This document shows, piece after piece, positions 33,601 to 42,567 of a DNA stretch of 64,000 bases. The stretch lies in contig NZ_JALOAN010000007.1 of NCBI RefSeq assembly GCF_023228785.1, forward strand, positions 1 to 64,000, in the 5' to 3' direction. Position 1 is the first letter of the stretch. Each line of letters starts with the position of its first letter. A program made the position numbers and the translations under genes. The notes below the pieces were generated by a model. It did not search any database. It had not been told where the DNA came from and saw nothing but the letters and a program-made list of their open reading frames with translations. The stretch comes from Sulfurimonas sp. (GTDB taxonomy: Bacteria > Campylobacterota > Campylobacteria > Campylobacterales > Sulfurimonadaceae).

Positions 33601-34653
33601 CCATACACCCCATCAACACTCTATGAAACACTCTTTAACAAAAAATATCAAGAACAAAAAATAGAAGATGATTCAGATGAAAAGTTCCAACTAGAAAAAG
33701 TACATAATGCTCTCTTAGTAGAGGACAACGAGACAAACCAGCTCGTAGCAACTAAAATCTTAGAAAATATCGGCTTTGTAGTTGAGTTAGCAAATAATGG
33801 AGAAGAAGCTCTACAAAAAGCAAAAGAAAAGAGTTATGACATTATCTTTATGGATATTCATATGCCTATCATGGATGGTTACACAGCAACTATGAAAATA
33901 AGAGAGTTTGACACAATTACGCCTATCATAGCTCTAAGTGCTGCAGTTATGCAAGAAGACAAAGATCTTAGTCTTAAGTCAAAGATGAATGGACACCTCT
34001 CAAAGCCTATAAACATGAGTGAAGTGGAGAAATTACTTAGAAAATATTTTAAGATAGTGCATGTCAAAGAGATAGATAATAAAAAGAGTTTACTAGTTGA
34101 CATCAACGGTATCGATATTTTAGGCTTACAAAAAGAACTCAGTAGTGATGAGCAGTCTATATACAGATACTACACAGGCTTCTTTAGAAGCTATACCGTA
34201 GATCTACAAGAGTCTTTAAAATTCGCTAAAACTTCTACTGAGATGAAAGATTTTATCCATAAACTAAAAGGCACATCTGGCAATCTGAAAATCAACACTA
34301 TTTATAAGCTTTGTATAGATCTAGAGAAAGATTTAACTAACGATAAACTATTTACAAAGCTTTTTATAGAACTACAATACACCCTTAAAGAGATCGAAGA
34401 AAAAATCATACCACTAGCAAGAGTTGAACTTCAAAACATCACAACACAAGAACTTCAAGTGATTATAGATGATGTTGTAGCTAAATTTGAATCTTATTCA
34501 CTTGTCCTTGATGAAGATATAGACAAAATCATCTTAGGGCTAAAAGATAAAATTTCCAAAGACAAGATAGAGACTCTACAAAAGTACTATATAGAAAACG
34601 AAACAGACCTTTTATGTGAGTTGCTAAAAGATATGAGAAATATCATCTTATAA
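30634..34653 (+). CDS. Hybrid sensor histidine kinase with five PAS domains, two receivers and Hpt
   Basis: 1339 residues, no transmembrane helix, so cytoplasmic. About five PAS/PAC modules fill residues 15-630 (breaks near 140, 270, 390, 515). HisKA follows with FLANMSHEIRTP (His near 652), HATPase (N box NLIGNGIKF, DTGIGIS, GGTGLGL), a first receiver (Asp near 936 in MIDWKMP), a second receiver (Asp near 1073 in FMDIHMP) and an Hpt domain with FIHKLKGTSGN (His near 1209). All phosphorelay residues are present. The response-regulator output is not encoded nearby, so it must act on a distant partner. The stop codon overlaps a hairpin terminator. Confidence 0.92.
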   Translation: MKKHLKQKVTEKLFDNTNAILFIWNNDAKLSVEYVSKNISKIFGYKAKDFLKNKISYLDCIHEDYVEKVKKELLSLSKSEVDFFKHTPYKIITKGKQEKWMLDQTIVDRDKDGNITQYISYISDITNEYNNENKLSKALKQLQTAQKIAKIGIWELDSKTQKIEWSDEIYNIFEVDKDSFSPSYSLFLNMIHPDDKEKISIAYTNSLQTKKPYSIAHRIIMRDGSIKYVSEQCNTEFDLDGNPLFSYGTVQDITELTLLDAKVNQERNRYKSLLELSSDGILIINKKLELIEYSQLAREMLGYSDEEMRNLKVSDWEMKYKDEELEKLVASISKERSSFETIIKRKDGSTFNASITAVVIKIEDEDLIYTAVRDTTAEHKLQKQIMYEKNFVSSIIDGANAIITVVDSNGVMIKLNNYAEEFTGYTQEEISSEPYKWKVLLPPEIKDKVLSIIENAKDGKVIKSHQNAWISKDGQKRMFEWSNTLVKKDDGSMDYLATIGMDITKNEEHKQLFETIFDTSKDGLAILDLDSKFLEFNYAYLDMTGFTREELLTKKCIDMTIPEDKEKAQDITQKVLKNGHVENFEKTCVIKGGGEITISMSMAMMPDKKSFLISTKDITQRKVEQDELKRTKELAQKANRSKSEFLANMSHEIRTPLNGMIGLTKLTLETDLNPIQKEYLQKSLNSSKILLSVINDILDYSKIEANKIDILQDEFSLDNMMQNLSDMFSYKAFEKGLDYIFTVDPKIPNTLIGDQFRFTQVFTNLIGNGIKFTDKGHVNVHLELKDLDDENVTIECSVQDTGIGISQEKQKKLFRAFEQGDSSTTKKYGGTGLGLMISKKLVELMDSEIWLKSELNKGSTLGFTLKLKYIKDELFNYETISQFKQANFLFVDDCEIERDYVSNIFTSWGIKLQTAVDGEDAYTKIKNADFDYVMIDWKMPKLDGLELIQKIQRDGISTENILFVTAHNKEALLAKAKKDGIVINKVLNKPYTPSTLYETLFNKKYQEQKIEDDSDEKFQLEKVHNALLVEDNETNQLVATKILENIGFVVELANNGEEALQKAKEKSYDIIFMDIHMPIMDGYTATMKIREFDTITPIIALSAAVMQEDKDLSLKSKMNGHLSKPINMSEVEKLLRKYFKIVHVKEIDNKKSLLVDINGIDILGLQKELSSDEQSIYRYYTGFFRSYTVDLQESLKFAKTSTEMKDFIHKLKGTSGNLKINTIYKLCIDLEKDLTNDKLFTKLFIELQYTLKEIEEKIIPLARVELQNITTQELQVIIDDVVAKFESYSLVLDEDIDKIILGLKDKISKDKIETLQKYYIENETDLLCELLKDMRNIIL

Positions 34654-34666
34654 TAAGATTTTTTTT
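34645..34666 (+). terminator. Rho-independent terminator overlapping the kinase stop
   Basis: ATCTTA-TAA-TAAGAT (34645-34659) is followed by an unbroken run of T to 34666. The stem is short and AT-rich, but the eight-T tail is typical. The kinase stop codon forms the loop. Confidence 0.55.
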
Positions 34667-34742
34667 CATCTCAAATCTTTAAGCATATCATCATAAAATT
34701 TTCCCTACTCTACAATATAAAAACCAACACAAAAGAGTAACG

Positions 34743-36677
34743 ATGTCAAACAGACTCCAAAAAGAAGATTCTCCGTATTTGCAACAACACAAAGACAATC
34801 CAGTTAACTGGTACCCGTGGGGTGATGAAGCCTTTAGCAAAGCAAAAGAAGAGAACAAAGCTATTTTTATCAGCATCGGTTACAGTTCTTGTCATTGGTG
34901 TCATGTTATGGAAGAAAATGTATTTCTTAATGAAGAGTGTGCAGACATTTTAAATGAGCATTTTATCTCTATAAAAGTAGATCGAGAAGAGCGACCAGAC
35001 ATTGACAAACACTACCAAGAAGTCTATATGCTACTAAATCGCCGCTCAGGTGGTTGGCCAACCTCTATATTTTGTACGCCAGAGAATAAGCCATTTCTTG
35101 CAAGAACCTACATTCCACCGCACTCATCTCAAAGCTCGATCGAGGGTATGGGCTTTATTGAGCTTACAAAAATCATAGGTCAAAAAGTCTTAGAAAATGA
35201 TGAGCAGATCTTAAAAAATGCAGATGAGATTGAGGAGTTTATAAACAAAAAAGAGCATCCAAAAGAGGCAACTCTACTAAAAGAAGATTTTGTAAAAAAC
35301 TTTATGCTACAAGTAAAAAACAACTACGAAACAAAACATGGAGGCTTCACAGTTGCTCCAAAATTCCCTCACGCTTCAACTCTAAATGCACTTACAATTC
35401 TTGATAGACTCTACGACGACAAAGCTGCAAAAGCTATGATTTTACACACTCTAAATTCTATGAAAAAAGGTGGAATCTACGACCTTGTAGATGGAGGATT
35501 TTGCCGCTATAGCGTAGATGAGAAGTGGCTAGTTCCTCATTTTGAGAAAATGCTCTACGACAACGCCTTACTTTGCGATGTTTACGCAAAAGCATACTTG
35601 ACTTACAAAGATGAGAGTTTTTTAACTACAGCAAAAGAGTGTGCTGACTTTTGGTATGAGTCAATGAGTGAAGATGACCTTTTTTATAGTGCTTCTGATG
35701 CAGATAGCGAGGGCGAAGAGGGAACTTACTTTGTTTATAGTTACGATGAAGTTTACGATGCTTTGAAAAACAACAACTACGAAGATATAGAGTCAATGTT
35801 AAAGGAGATGAGCGTAACACAAGGTGGAAACTTTGAGGGTAAAAATATCATCCGTTTTGACAATGGAGTTATTCCTTCTTACTTTAGTGATGTTAAAAAG
35901 ATTTTACAAAACATCAGATCTAAAAGAGAGTACCCTTTCATAGACAAAAAGATCCAAACTTCTTGGTCTAGCATGATGATAAAAGCACTCTTTACTTTAG
36001 GAGACATTGACAACAAGTACAAACAAAGAGCTATAAAAAGTTTAGATGCACTTCTTCGAAGCATGTTTATAGACTCAAAACTATATCACACAACGCTTAT
36101 ACATAAAGTGCCAAAAGTTGAAGCATTTTTAGAAGACTATGCCTATTTAACTCAGGCTCTTATAGCTGCATTTAATTCCACACAAGATGAGATCTACCTC
36201 ATTCAAGCTCAAAGGTTTGCAAACATAGCTTTAGAGAAGTTTTACGATCGTGGAAGTTGGTACTTTAGTAAAGGAGAGTTTGAGACCAAAGCTGAGATAG
36301 CTGACAACACATATACAAGTTCAGTCAGTATAATGCTCGATGCCCTACTCTCACTATCTACCCTTTTAGAAGATGACAAGTATTCTCATTTTGCTTTTAA
36401 AACGCTAGAGTACAACTCTTATGAGCTTGGGCGAAGACCTGTTATTTATCCATATATGTTATCTCAAATGTTAAGATATTTAAAGGGCGATAGAGTCATA
36501 AAGTCAAATATAAAAAACCTTGAGATCTCAGCTAATGAGTTAGCATTTTTAAACTACCCTTTTGTAGTAAAAAGAGCTTCACAAGATAAAGATTTTATGG
36601 TTTGTGGGGATAAATCTTGTTTTGCGAATACCTCTAAGATAAATAAAATAGATGATATAATAAAAAAGAGTTTTTAA
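34743..36677 (+). CDS. DUF255 thioredoxin-domain protein (YyaL family)
   Basis: 644 residues. The N-terminal ~170 form a thioredoxin-like domain with the family motif SSCHWCHVM (about 43-51) and NWYPWG before it. The rest is an (alpha/alpha)6-barrel similar to N-acylglucosamine 2-epimerase/cellulase folds, with FPHAST, HFEKMLYDNA and ASDADSEGEEG. Members occur from bacteria to human SPATA20 and lack an agreed function. No signal peptide. It is followed within 30 bases by a tiny lipoprotein gene and then plsC and pdxJ. Confidence 0.88.
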   Translation: MSNRLQKEDSPYLQQHKDNPVNWYPWGDEAFSKAKEENKAIFISIGYSSCHWCHVMEENVFLNEECADILNEHFISIKVDREERPDIDKHYQEVYMLLNRRSGGWPTSIFCTPENKPFLARTYIPPHSSQSSIEGMGFIELTKIIGQKVLENDEQILKNADEIEEFINKKEHPKEATLLKEDFVKNFMLQVKNNYETKHGGFTVAPKFPHASTLNALTILDRLYDDKAAKAMILHTLNSMKKGGIYDLVDGGFCRYSVDEKWLVPHFEKMLYDNALLCDVYAKAYLTYKDESFLTTAKECADFWYESMSEDDLFYSASDADSEGEEGTYFVYSYDEVYDALKNNNYEDIESMLKEMSVTQGGNFEGKNIIRFDNGVIPSYFSDVKKILQNIRSKREYPFIDKKIQTSWSSMMIKALFTLGDIDNKYKQRAIKSLDALLRSMFIDSKLYHTTLIHKVPKVEAFLEDYAYLTQALIAAFNSTQDEIYLIQAQRFANIALEKFYDRGSWYFSKGEFETKAEIADNTYTSSVSIMLDALLSLSTLLEDDKYSHFAFKTLEYNSYELGRRPVIYPYMLSQMLRYLKGDRVIKSNIKNLEISANELAFLNYPFVVKRASQDKDFMVCGDKSCFANTSKINKIDDIIKKSF

Positions 36678-36703
36678 AACAAATATACTGCATGGAGAAC
36701 AAT

Positions 36704-36805
36704 ATGAGAACAATTATTTTAGCTACAGTTTTGTCAATCGGAGTCATCACAATGTTTAGTGCTTGTGAGAGAAACGATTATCAACACCCTATGCATCGCA
36801 AATAA
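36704..36805 (+). CDS. 33-residue lipoprotein
   Basis: A short gene with a GGAGAAC ribosome site. MRTIILATVLSIGVITMFSAC is a lipoprotein signal with lipobox FSAC, leaving a mature part of only 13 residues, with His, Asp and Arg (ends HPMHRK). It fits exactly between the DUF255 gene and plsC, with 3 bases to the latter. The lipobox, ribosome site and tight packing argue that it is real; the function is unknown. Confidence 0.6.
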   Translation: MRTIILATVLSIGVITMFSACERNDYQHPMHRK

Positions 36806-36808
36806 TAG

Positions 36809-37513
36809 ATGCTAAGAAAACTAGGCAAGTTCATCTTTATGGTTGAACTTGGTTACAAACAGATTAAAGTCTTTAAAAAGACATATTTTCATCCATTTAT
36901 ATCTCTAAAACTAGCTTATAAACAACTCTCAAAAGATAGACAATCATACTCAAACGCAATCATAGAGTTTTTAAATATAGAAGTAGAACTTATAGGTGAA
37001 ATACCTCAAAGGGACAAGATCTTATACGCTATAAACCATCGTTCTTTACTAGATATTATAGTTATGGAACACATATTTGCAAAGCATGACAAGAGTGGAA
37101 CTTGGATAGCAAAACAAGAGTTATTTGACGCTTTTTATGGTGATTTTTTTAGATATAGCGGTTGTATTAGTGTAGATCTACAAAACAGAAGAGGACTTTT
37201 AAAGTTTTTTAAAGAGATCAAACACACTCTAAAAAAAGTAGATGACTTTAACATTTATATATTCCCAGAGGGAGAGAGAAACAAAACCACAGATATTTTA
37301 GAGTTTCAAAGTGGTGCAAAAAAAATTGCAAAAGCAAACAACTTAGATGTAGTGCCTGTCTTTATAAATGACACACTAGAGAGAACTTTTAAAGAGGCTC
37401 CATTTAAAGAGAAAAAAAAGATTCAAGTTCACTTTGGAGAGTTGATACAAGATCATGAAAAGCTTGAGAACAACTATAAAGAGTTTGTTAAAAATGTAAA
37501 GGATAAAAATTGA
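36809..37513 (+). CDS. plsC: 1-acyl-sn-glycerol-3-phosphate acyltransferase
   Basis: 234 residues with the acyltransferase motif NHRSLLD (HX4D, near 82-87) and FPEGERN (near 155), characteristic of PlsC, which makes phosphatidic acid from lysophosphatidic acid at the inner membrane. No full transmembrane helix is evident, but an amphipathic N-terminus is. It overlaps pdxJ by 4 bases. Confidence 0.85.
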   Translation: MLRKLGKFIFMVELGYKQIKVFKKTYFHPFISLKLAYKQLSKDRQSYSNAIIEFLNIEVELIGEIPQRDKILYAINHRSLLDIIVMEHIFAKHDKSGTWIAKQELFDAFYGDFFRYSGCISVDLQNRRGLLKFFKEIKHTLKKVDDFNIYIFPEGERNKTTDILEFQSGAKKIAKANNLDVVPVFINDTLERTFKEAPFKEKKKIQVHFGELIQDHEKLENNYKEFVKNVKDKN

Positions 37514-38304
37514 GCAGTATGAAATTAGGCGTAAACATAGACCATGTAGCAGTTTTAAGAGAAGCAAGACGAGTAAATGATCCAGATATTTTAGAGGCTC
37601 TTAGTGTCGCTTGTGCAAATGGAGCAGATCAGATCACAATACATCTTAGAGAAGATAGAAGACACATTCAAGATATAGATGTTAAAAACATTATGATGCA
37701 CTCAAAACTACCAGTAAACTTAGAATGTAGCATTGACAAAGATATCTTAAATATTGTTAGTGTTTTAAAACCTCATCGTGCAACTTTAGTTCCTGAAAAA
37801 AGAGAAGAAGTAACGACTGAGGGCGGACTAGATCTATGTAAATATGAAGATGAAATAGCCTTTGCAATAACACAACTCCACGACTCCATAATTCCAGTAT
37901 CTCTTTTTGTAGATCCGACTATTGAAGCTATGGAGATGGCAAAAGAGTTGGGCGCTGAGATGGTAGAACTTCACACAGGACTTTTTGCAAACCTTTTTGC
38001 AATGCTAAACTCTAACCTTCCTCACTCAAACCACGCCATAAAAGAGCTTATACTTCCTCGCTATGAGTTGGCAAGTAAGCTTGAACACTCACTAGAAGCG
38101 CTACAAAGTGCAGCAACTCACGCACAAAAACTAGGACTCCAAGTAGCAGCAGGTCACGGACTAAACTACCACAATGTTTCATATATGATGAGCATAAAAG
38201 AGATAACCGAGTTAAACATCGGTCAAAGCATAGTAGCAAGAGGCGTTTTTTGTGGTCTAGCTGAGGCTATAAAAGAGATGAGAAGACTAACTCTAAGAGC
38301 TTAA
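37510..38304 (+). CDS. pdxJ: Pyridoxine 5'-phosphate synthase PdxJ
   Basis: 264 residues from TTG 37510, which overlaps the plsC stop (TTGA) and is placed well after AAAGGAT. The family N-terminus (MKLGVNIDHVA) begins at ATG 37519, so the true start is one of these two. Motifs include NIDHVAVLREAR, ITIHLREDRRHI, LVPEKREE and the C-terminal GHGLNYHNV. PdxJ condenses 1-deoxyxylulose phosphate with 3-amino-1-hydroxyacetone phosphate in the DXP-dependent vitamin B6 pathway. It is convergent with the efflux operon. Confidence 0.95.
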   Translation: MSSMKLGVNIDHVAVLREARRVNDPDILEALSVACANGADQITIHLREDRRHIQDIDVKNIMMHSKLPVNLECSIDKDILNIVSVLKPHRATLVPEKREEVTTEGGLDLCKYEDEIAFAITQLHDSIIPVSLFVDPTIEAMEMAKELGAEMVELHTGLFANLFAMLNSNLPHSNHAIKELILPRYELASKLEHSLEALQSAATHAQKLGLQVAAGHGLNYHNVSYMMSIKEITELNIGQSIVARGVFCGLAEAIKEMRRLTLRA

Positions 38305-38314
38305 CTTTATATGT

Positions 38315-38337
38315 GTTACCACGCGGAGCGTGGGAAC
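38315..38337. repeat. GC-rich palindrome between convergent pdxJ and efflux genes
   Basis: GTTACCACGC-GGA-GCGTGGGAAC forms a 10-bp stem with one mismatch and a 3-base loop, strikingly GC-rich for this sequence. It lies in the 45-base gap between two converging genes. No T run follows on either strand, so it is either a repetitive palindrome (similar ones occur in many genomes) or a bidirectional transcript-end structure. Confidence 0.6.
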
Positions 38338-38349
38338 AAGTAGGAATAT

Positions 38350-41300
38350 CTAAGTTTTCTTTCTATACATCAAGTAATAACCAGCTGGTAAAACTAAAAG
38401 TGTAAGTATAGTTGAACTTATGATCCCGCCTGTTATGACCACTGAGAGTGGGTACTGGATCTCGCTTCCGACACCGCTTGCATATAGAAGTGGTAAGATC
38501 CCAAATAGCGTTGTAAATGCTGTCATCAGCACTGGGCGAAGACGAAGTAGTGTTGCATCTTTTAGTAAAACTTTTAGATCTTCGTTAGGAAATTTACTTC
38601 TTAGCTCATCTATAAAACTGACTAAAACTATGCCGTTTAAGATGGCTATTGCAAAAATAGCTAAAAACCCTACAACAGCGGAAATAGACAAGTAAATGCC
38701 ACTTACTATAAGAGCTATTATGCTTCCTATGAAACCAAAAGGTACATTTATTAAAATCAGCATCGCTTTTGAGATGGAGTTAAATGCAGTATATAGAAGT
38801 AAGATAACTAAAAAGATAGTTATAGGGATGATGACCATAAGCTTTTGAGTAGCCTCTTGCATATTTTTAAAATCCCCTGCCCAGTCGATGTAGTAACCAG
38901 TTGGCATCTCAACACTCTCTTTTATAAGCTTGTTTGCTTCTTTTACAAATGAAGCCACATCTCGTCCATCTACTTCCATCGAGAGAACCATATAACGACT
39001 AAGATTTTCTCTTTTTATAAACGATGCTCCATGTGAGATCCCAATGTCACAAACCTGATCTAGTGTTACAAGTGAGCCATTTTTTGAGCGAAGAATTACC
39101 TCTTTTAAAGCCTCAATGTCTTTTTTTGCATCTTTGATCTTTGCAACGATCGGAAACCTTCTAATGCCCTCGATCATCTGAGTAACTTCTTCTTCGCCAA
39201 TGCCATTACGAATAACCTGCATAACCTCATCTACACTAATGCCATAACGAGCAAGTGCTAAGTAGTTTGGCTCTATTTTTATCTGAGCTTGACCTAGTTG
39301 AGTCTCTACTTCCATTCTTACAAGTCCACGAACACCGCTTATTGTATTTTGAATATTTTTAGAAATAGCATCTAACTCTTTTTGGTCATAGCCATATATT
39401 TTTATGGCAAGTTCAGAACTCACACCCTCTAAAAGCTCTTCTATCCTCATAGCAATGGGCTGAGTTGGAACAAAAGCAATGTGTTCAAACCAATGTTGTA
39501 GATCTTCATTCATTTCATGTGTAAGAGCAGGTAGATCTTTTATGCCATCTTTTAGAGTGAGTAAAACTTCCATATAGTTAGCCTGAGCAGTCTCGCCTTT
39601 TTCACTTCTACCAACCATAGAAAGCACTGAACTTACCTCATTTGGGTAGGTTTTTAGTATGTGTTTTTCTATCATTGCAGCATTTTCAACCGACTGAGTA
39701 AGAGCAGTCCCTGGAATGGCTATAACTCTATACATGATCGACTCTTCATTTAGTGCTGGCATAAACTCACGACCTTGTTGTAAAAGCACAAAAAGTAAAG
39801 CTAAAAATATAATACTAACAGAAGCTAAGATTTTTTTAGAATTTGAGAGTGAAAATATTAGTAGTGGAGCGTATGCTCCTTTTAAAGCGTCCATTAGTCT
39901 GTTTTGTGAATTTTTTGTAGGTTTTAGTAAGAAAAACGCTAAAGTAGGAACTAAAACTAAAGCCACAAAAAGCGAGCCAAGCATGACAAAGACAATGTTA
40001 AGTGCCATAGGAGAGTATAGTTTTCCTGCTAAGTCATCGAGTGAGAGAAGAGGAATAAACACAGCTACAATGATGAGAACTGCAAATGTTATGGGCTTTG
40101 CTACTTCTTTTGTTGCATCTGCAATTACCTTTAATTTGGAGTTTTCTTCTTCATTATGAAGTTTACGAAAGGTGTTTTCAACTACAACTATAGTCGCATC
40201 TACGATCATCCCAACCGCAATTGCTAGTCCACTTAGAGTCATAAGATTTGCTGAGAGTCCGTAATAATCCATAAGCAAAAAAGCAATAAGTAGCGATATT
40301 GGTAGAGACAAGATCACTATAAATGCAGAACGAAACTCAAATAAAAACAAAAACAATATAAATGCGACTAAAATCATCCCCATCATAAGTGCAGATGTCA
40401 TAGTTTCTAGCGCCTTGTTTGTTATCTCAGTTCTGTCATAAATAGTCTCTATGCTCACATCTTTTGGAAGCGTAGAGTTTATGGTTGGAAGTTTTTCTTT
40501 TATGTGACCTACTACTTTTGCAGCATTTGTTGCAGTTCTTTGTAGAACCATTCCCATAACAGCTTCATCTCCATCTATGCTAACTGCTCCAAAGCGTGGA
40601 ACCACGCCAACTTCAACCTCAGCAATATCGCCAATAGTTACAGCTTGACCTTCGCTTGATTTTAAAACTGAGTTTCTAATATCATCTAAAGATTTGTAAA
40701 GCCCAGATCCACGGATCAAGTACTGTTCACGGTTAAACTCTAAGTATTGACCTCCTGCTGAGAGGTTACTTTTTTGAAGTGCAGTTATAACATCTTCATA
40801 AGTAATGTCAACATTTTGAAGTTTTTTAGTGTCAACTAAAACATTGTATTGTTTTTCATCTCCACCCCAACCTATAACTTCTTCAACTCCTGTAACACTT
40901 TTTAGTAGTGGAGTGACAATGTAGTCTTGCATCTCACGGAGTTCTTGAAGTGTGTAGCTACTACTCGCATCTTTGAGTCTGTACCAAAAGACTTGACCTA
41001 GTCCTGTGGTGTTTGGTCCAAGTTCTGGCTTGCCCCAACCCTCTGGAATATCTACACTACTAAGCCTCTCATTTACAAGTTGGCGTAAAAAGTATATGTC
41101 CATTTTATCTTCAAAAAAGACTGAAACATAAGAGAGTCCAAAAAACGAGTTTGACATTATCTTCTTAACTCCAGCCATTCCTGAGAGTGCTGACTCTATG
41201 GGGTAAGTTATGAGTTTTTCAATGTCCTCAGCGGAGTTACCATTACTCTCAGTGTAGATGACAACTTGCTTTGGCGTTATATCTGGAAAAGCATCTATGG

Positions 41301-41403
41301 GTATATCTTTATAGGCTTTAAAACCAAAAGCACTAATGGCAATGAAAAGAGTTAGTACTAAAAACTTGTACTTTAGTGAAATATCTATAAGATTATTTAG
41401 CAT
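38350..41403 (-). CDS. Heavy-metal RND efflux pump, inner-membrane subunit (CusA/CzcA family)
   Basis: 1017 residues with the RND layout: transmembrane helix near 15-32, a large periplasmic loop, helices about 335-500, a second periplasmic loop and helices about 850-1010. HME-type features include DAFPDITPKQVVI at the N-terminus and GMIVDATIVVVEN in TM4. It uses the proton gradient to drive metal ions (Cu/Ag or Zn/Co/Cd) through the tripartite complex with the adaptor and TolC-like protein encoded next. The metal cannot be decided from sequence alone; the His-rich adaptor hints at divalent metals. Confidence 0.9.
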   Translation of the reverse strand: MLNNLIDISLKYKFLVLTLFIAISAFGFKAYKDIPIDAFPDITPKQVVIYTESNGNSAEDIEKLITYPIESALSGMAGVKKIMSNSFFGLSYVSVFFEDKMDIYFLRQLVNERLSSVDIPEGWGKPELGPNTTGLGQVFWYRLKDASSSYTLQELREMQDYIVTPLLKSVTGVEEVIGWGGDEKQYNVLVDTKKLQNVDITYEDVITALQKSNLSAGGQYLEFNREQYLIRGSGLYKSLDDIRNSVLKSSEGQAVTIGDIAEVEVGVVPRFGAVSIDGDEAVMGMVLQRTATNAAKVVGHIKEKLPTINSTLPKDVSIETIYDRTEITNKALETMTSALMMGMILVAFILFLFLFEFRSAFIVILSLPISLLIAFLLMDYYGLSANLMTLSGLAIAVGMIVDATIVVVENTFRKLHNEEENSKLKVIADATKEVAKPITFAVLIIVAVFIPLLSLDDLAGKLYSPMALNIVFVMLGSLFVALVLVPTLAFFLLKPTKNSQNRLMDALKGAYAPLLIFSLSNSKKILASVSIIFLALLFVLLQQGREFMPALNEESIMYRVIAIPGTALTQSVENAAMIEKHILKTYPNEVSSVLSMVGRSEKGETAQANYMEVLLTLKDGIKDLPALTHEMNEDLQHWFEHIAFVPTQPIAMRIEELLEGVSSELAIKIYGYDQKELDAISKNIQNTISGVRGLVRMEVETQLGQAQIKIEPNYLALARYGISVDEVMQVIRNGIGEEEVTQMIEGIRRFPIVAKIKDAKKDIEALKEVILRSKNGSLVTLDQVCDIGISHGASFIKRENLSRYMVLSMEVDGRDVASFVKEANKLIKESVEMPTGYYIDWAGDFKNMQEATQKLMVIIPITIFLVILLLYTAFNSISKAMLILINVPFGFIGSIIALIVSGIYLSISAVVGFLAIFAIAILNGIVLVSFIDELRSKFPNEDLKVLLKDATLLRLRPVLMTAFTTLFGILPLLYASGVGSEIQYPLSVVITGGIISSTILTLLVLPAGYYLMYRKKT

Positions 41404-41412
41404 CCTCTCTCC

Positions 41413-42567
41413 TTAGTGACCATGTCCGCCAAGGGAAGATTTGAGTAGCTGAGACTTTACGAAGTAACTTTTGTCACTAACATAGATCTCCCCAACTCTT
41501 AATCCCTCAACTGCTACAAACTCTTCATCTTGAGCTACAATATTTACAACACGAACTCCGTAAGGTGTTTCTTTTTCTTCACCATGACCCTCATGCTCAT
41601 CTACTTCTTTGGTATGTTTTTCATTCTCTTCTTCATGCTCATGACCTTCGTGTTCATCGTGAGCTTCTTCTTTGTGTTGCTCATGTTTAGAGGTAAAAAT
41701 AACCCATTCATTGTTAAAAAAAGAGAGTGCAGATCTCTGTACTGCTACATAACTTTTTGTATTGTCAAAGTAAAGTTTAGCACTCGTATAAGCATTTTCA
41801 TAAAGCTTGTTAAAACTACTATCTATGCTTGAGAGAAGGACTATTCTTTGTGTTTTCTCATCTACTTCTGGCAGTATCTGAGTAACATTAGAAGCTATTT
41901 TGTCATCCTCAACATCTATAACTATCTTTTGCCCTACTCTTACTCTAGATCCATACTTTAGAGGTAAAAAAGACTTCAAATAAAAAGCTTGTTCTTTTGT
42001 AACTAAGATGATCGGAGTATCCTCTTTTATGCTTGAGTGAAGTGGTTGTAGTATTTGTGAGACAATTCCATCACTATGAGCATAAAGGATGTAACTAGAT
42101 GAAGCTCGCTTTAGTGAGCTTGTGTTTATGCCTAAAGTACTTAGTTGAGATTTTAAAGATGTTAGTTTTGCTAAAGCTTCATCTCTTTTAATGCTCTCTT
42201 GGTTTAACTCTTGCATCGAAGTCATCCCTTTTTCATAAAGAGTTTTAGAGGCTTGAAAGTTTTTCTCTTGTGAGTCTAGTTGAGTCTTTAAAGAGATGAA
42301 GTTTGCTGTCATATCTGAGAGGACTATAGACTCTATAAGAGCTATTTTTTCTCCACTTTTCACACTTTGACCTACTTTTACAAAGTACTTCTCTATGTGA
42401 CCGCCAACAAGTGACATAACTGATTGTTTTGCATTTGAGAGCTGGACTATTTGTGAGTTTAACTCTATGGACTTTGAGAACTCTCTCATTTTTGCATGTT
42501 TTGTTGGTATGTCAACTGCAAATAGTGTCAGTGCTAAAACACTTGTTAGTAAAAAAATCTTAGTCAT
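41413..42567 (-). CDS. RND efflux periplasmic adaptor with His-rich insert
   Basis: 384 residues: signal peptide (MTKIFLLTSVLALTLFA), biotinyl-lipoyl-like segment (GGHIEKYFVKVGQSVKSGE), alpha-helical hairpin (about 90-145) and beta-barrel. At about 291-330 lies an insert very rich in His and Glu (HEGHEHEEEN-type repeats), and the protein ends GGHGH. Such inserts bind zinc or similar ions and occur in CzcB-like adaptors. It bridges the RND pump and the outer-membrane channel. It lies 9 bases before the pump gene and overlaps the TolC gene by 8 bases. Confidence 0.88.
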   Translation of the reverse strand: MTKIFLLTSVLALTLFAVDIPTKHAKMREFSKSIELNSQIVQLSNAKQSVMSLVGGHIEKYFVKVGQSVKSGEKIALIESIVLSDMTANFISLKTQLDSQEKNFQASKTLYEKGMTSMQELNQESIKRDEALAKLTSLKSQLSTLGINTSSLKRASSSYILYAHSDGIVSQILQPLHSSIKEDTPIILVTKEQAFYLKSFLPLKYGSRVRVGQKIVIDVEDDKIASNVTQILPEVDEKTQRIVLLSSIDSSFNKLYENAYTSAKLYFDNTKSYVAVQRSALSFFNNEWVIFTSKHEQHKEEAHDEHEGHEHEEENEKHTKEVDEHEGHGEEKETPYGVRVVNIVAQDEEFVAVEGLRVGEIYVSDKSYFVKSQLLKSSLGGHGH

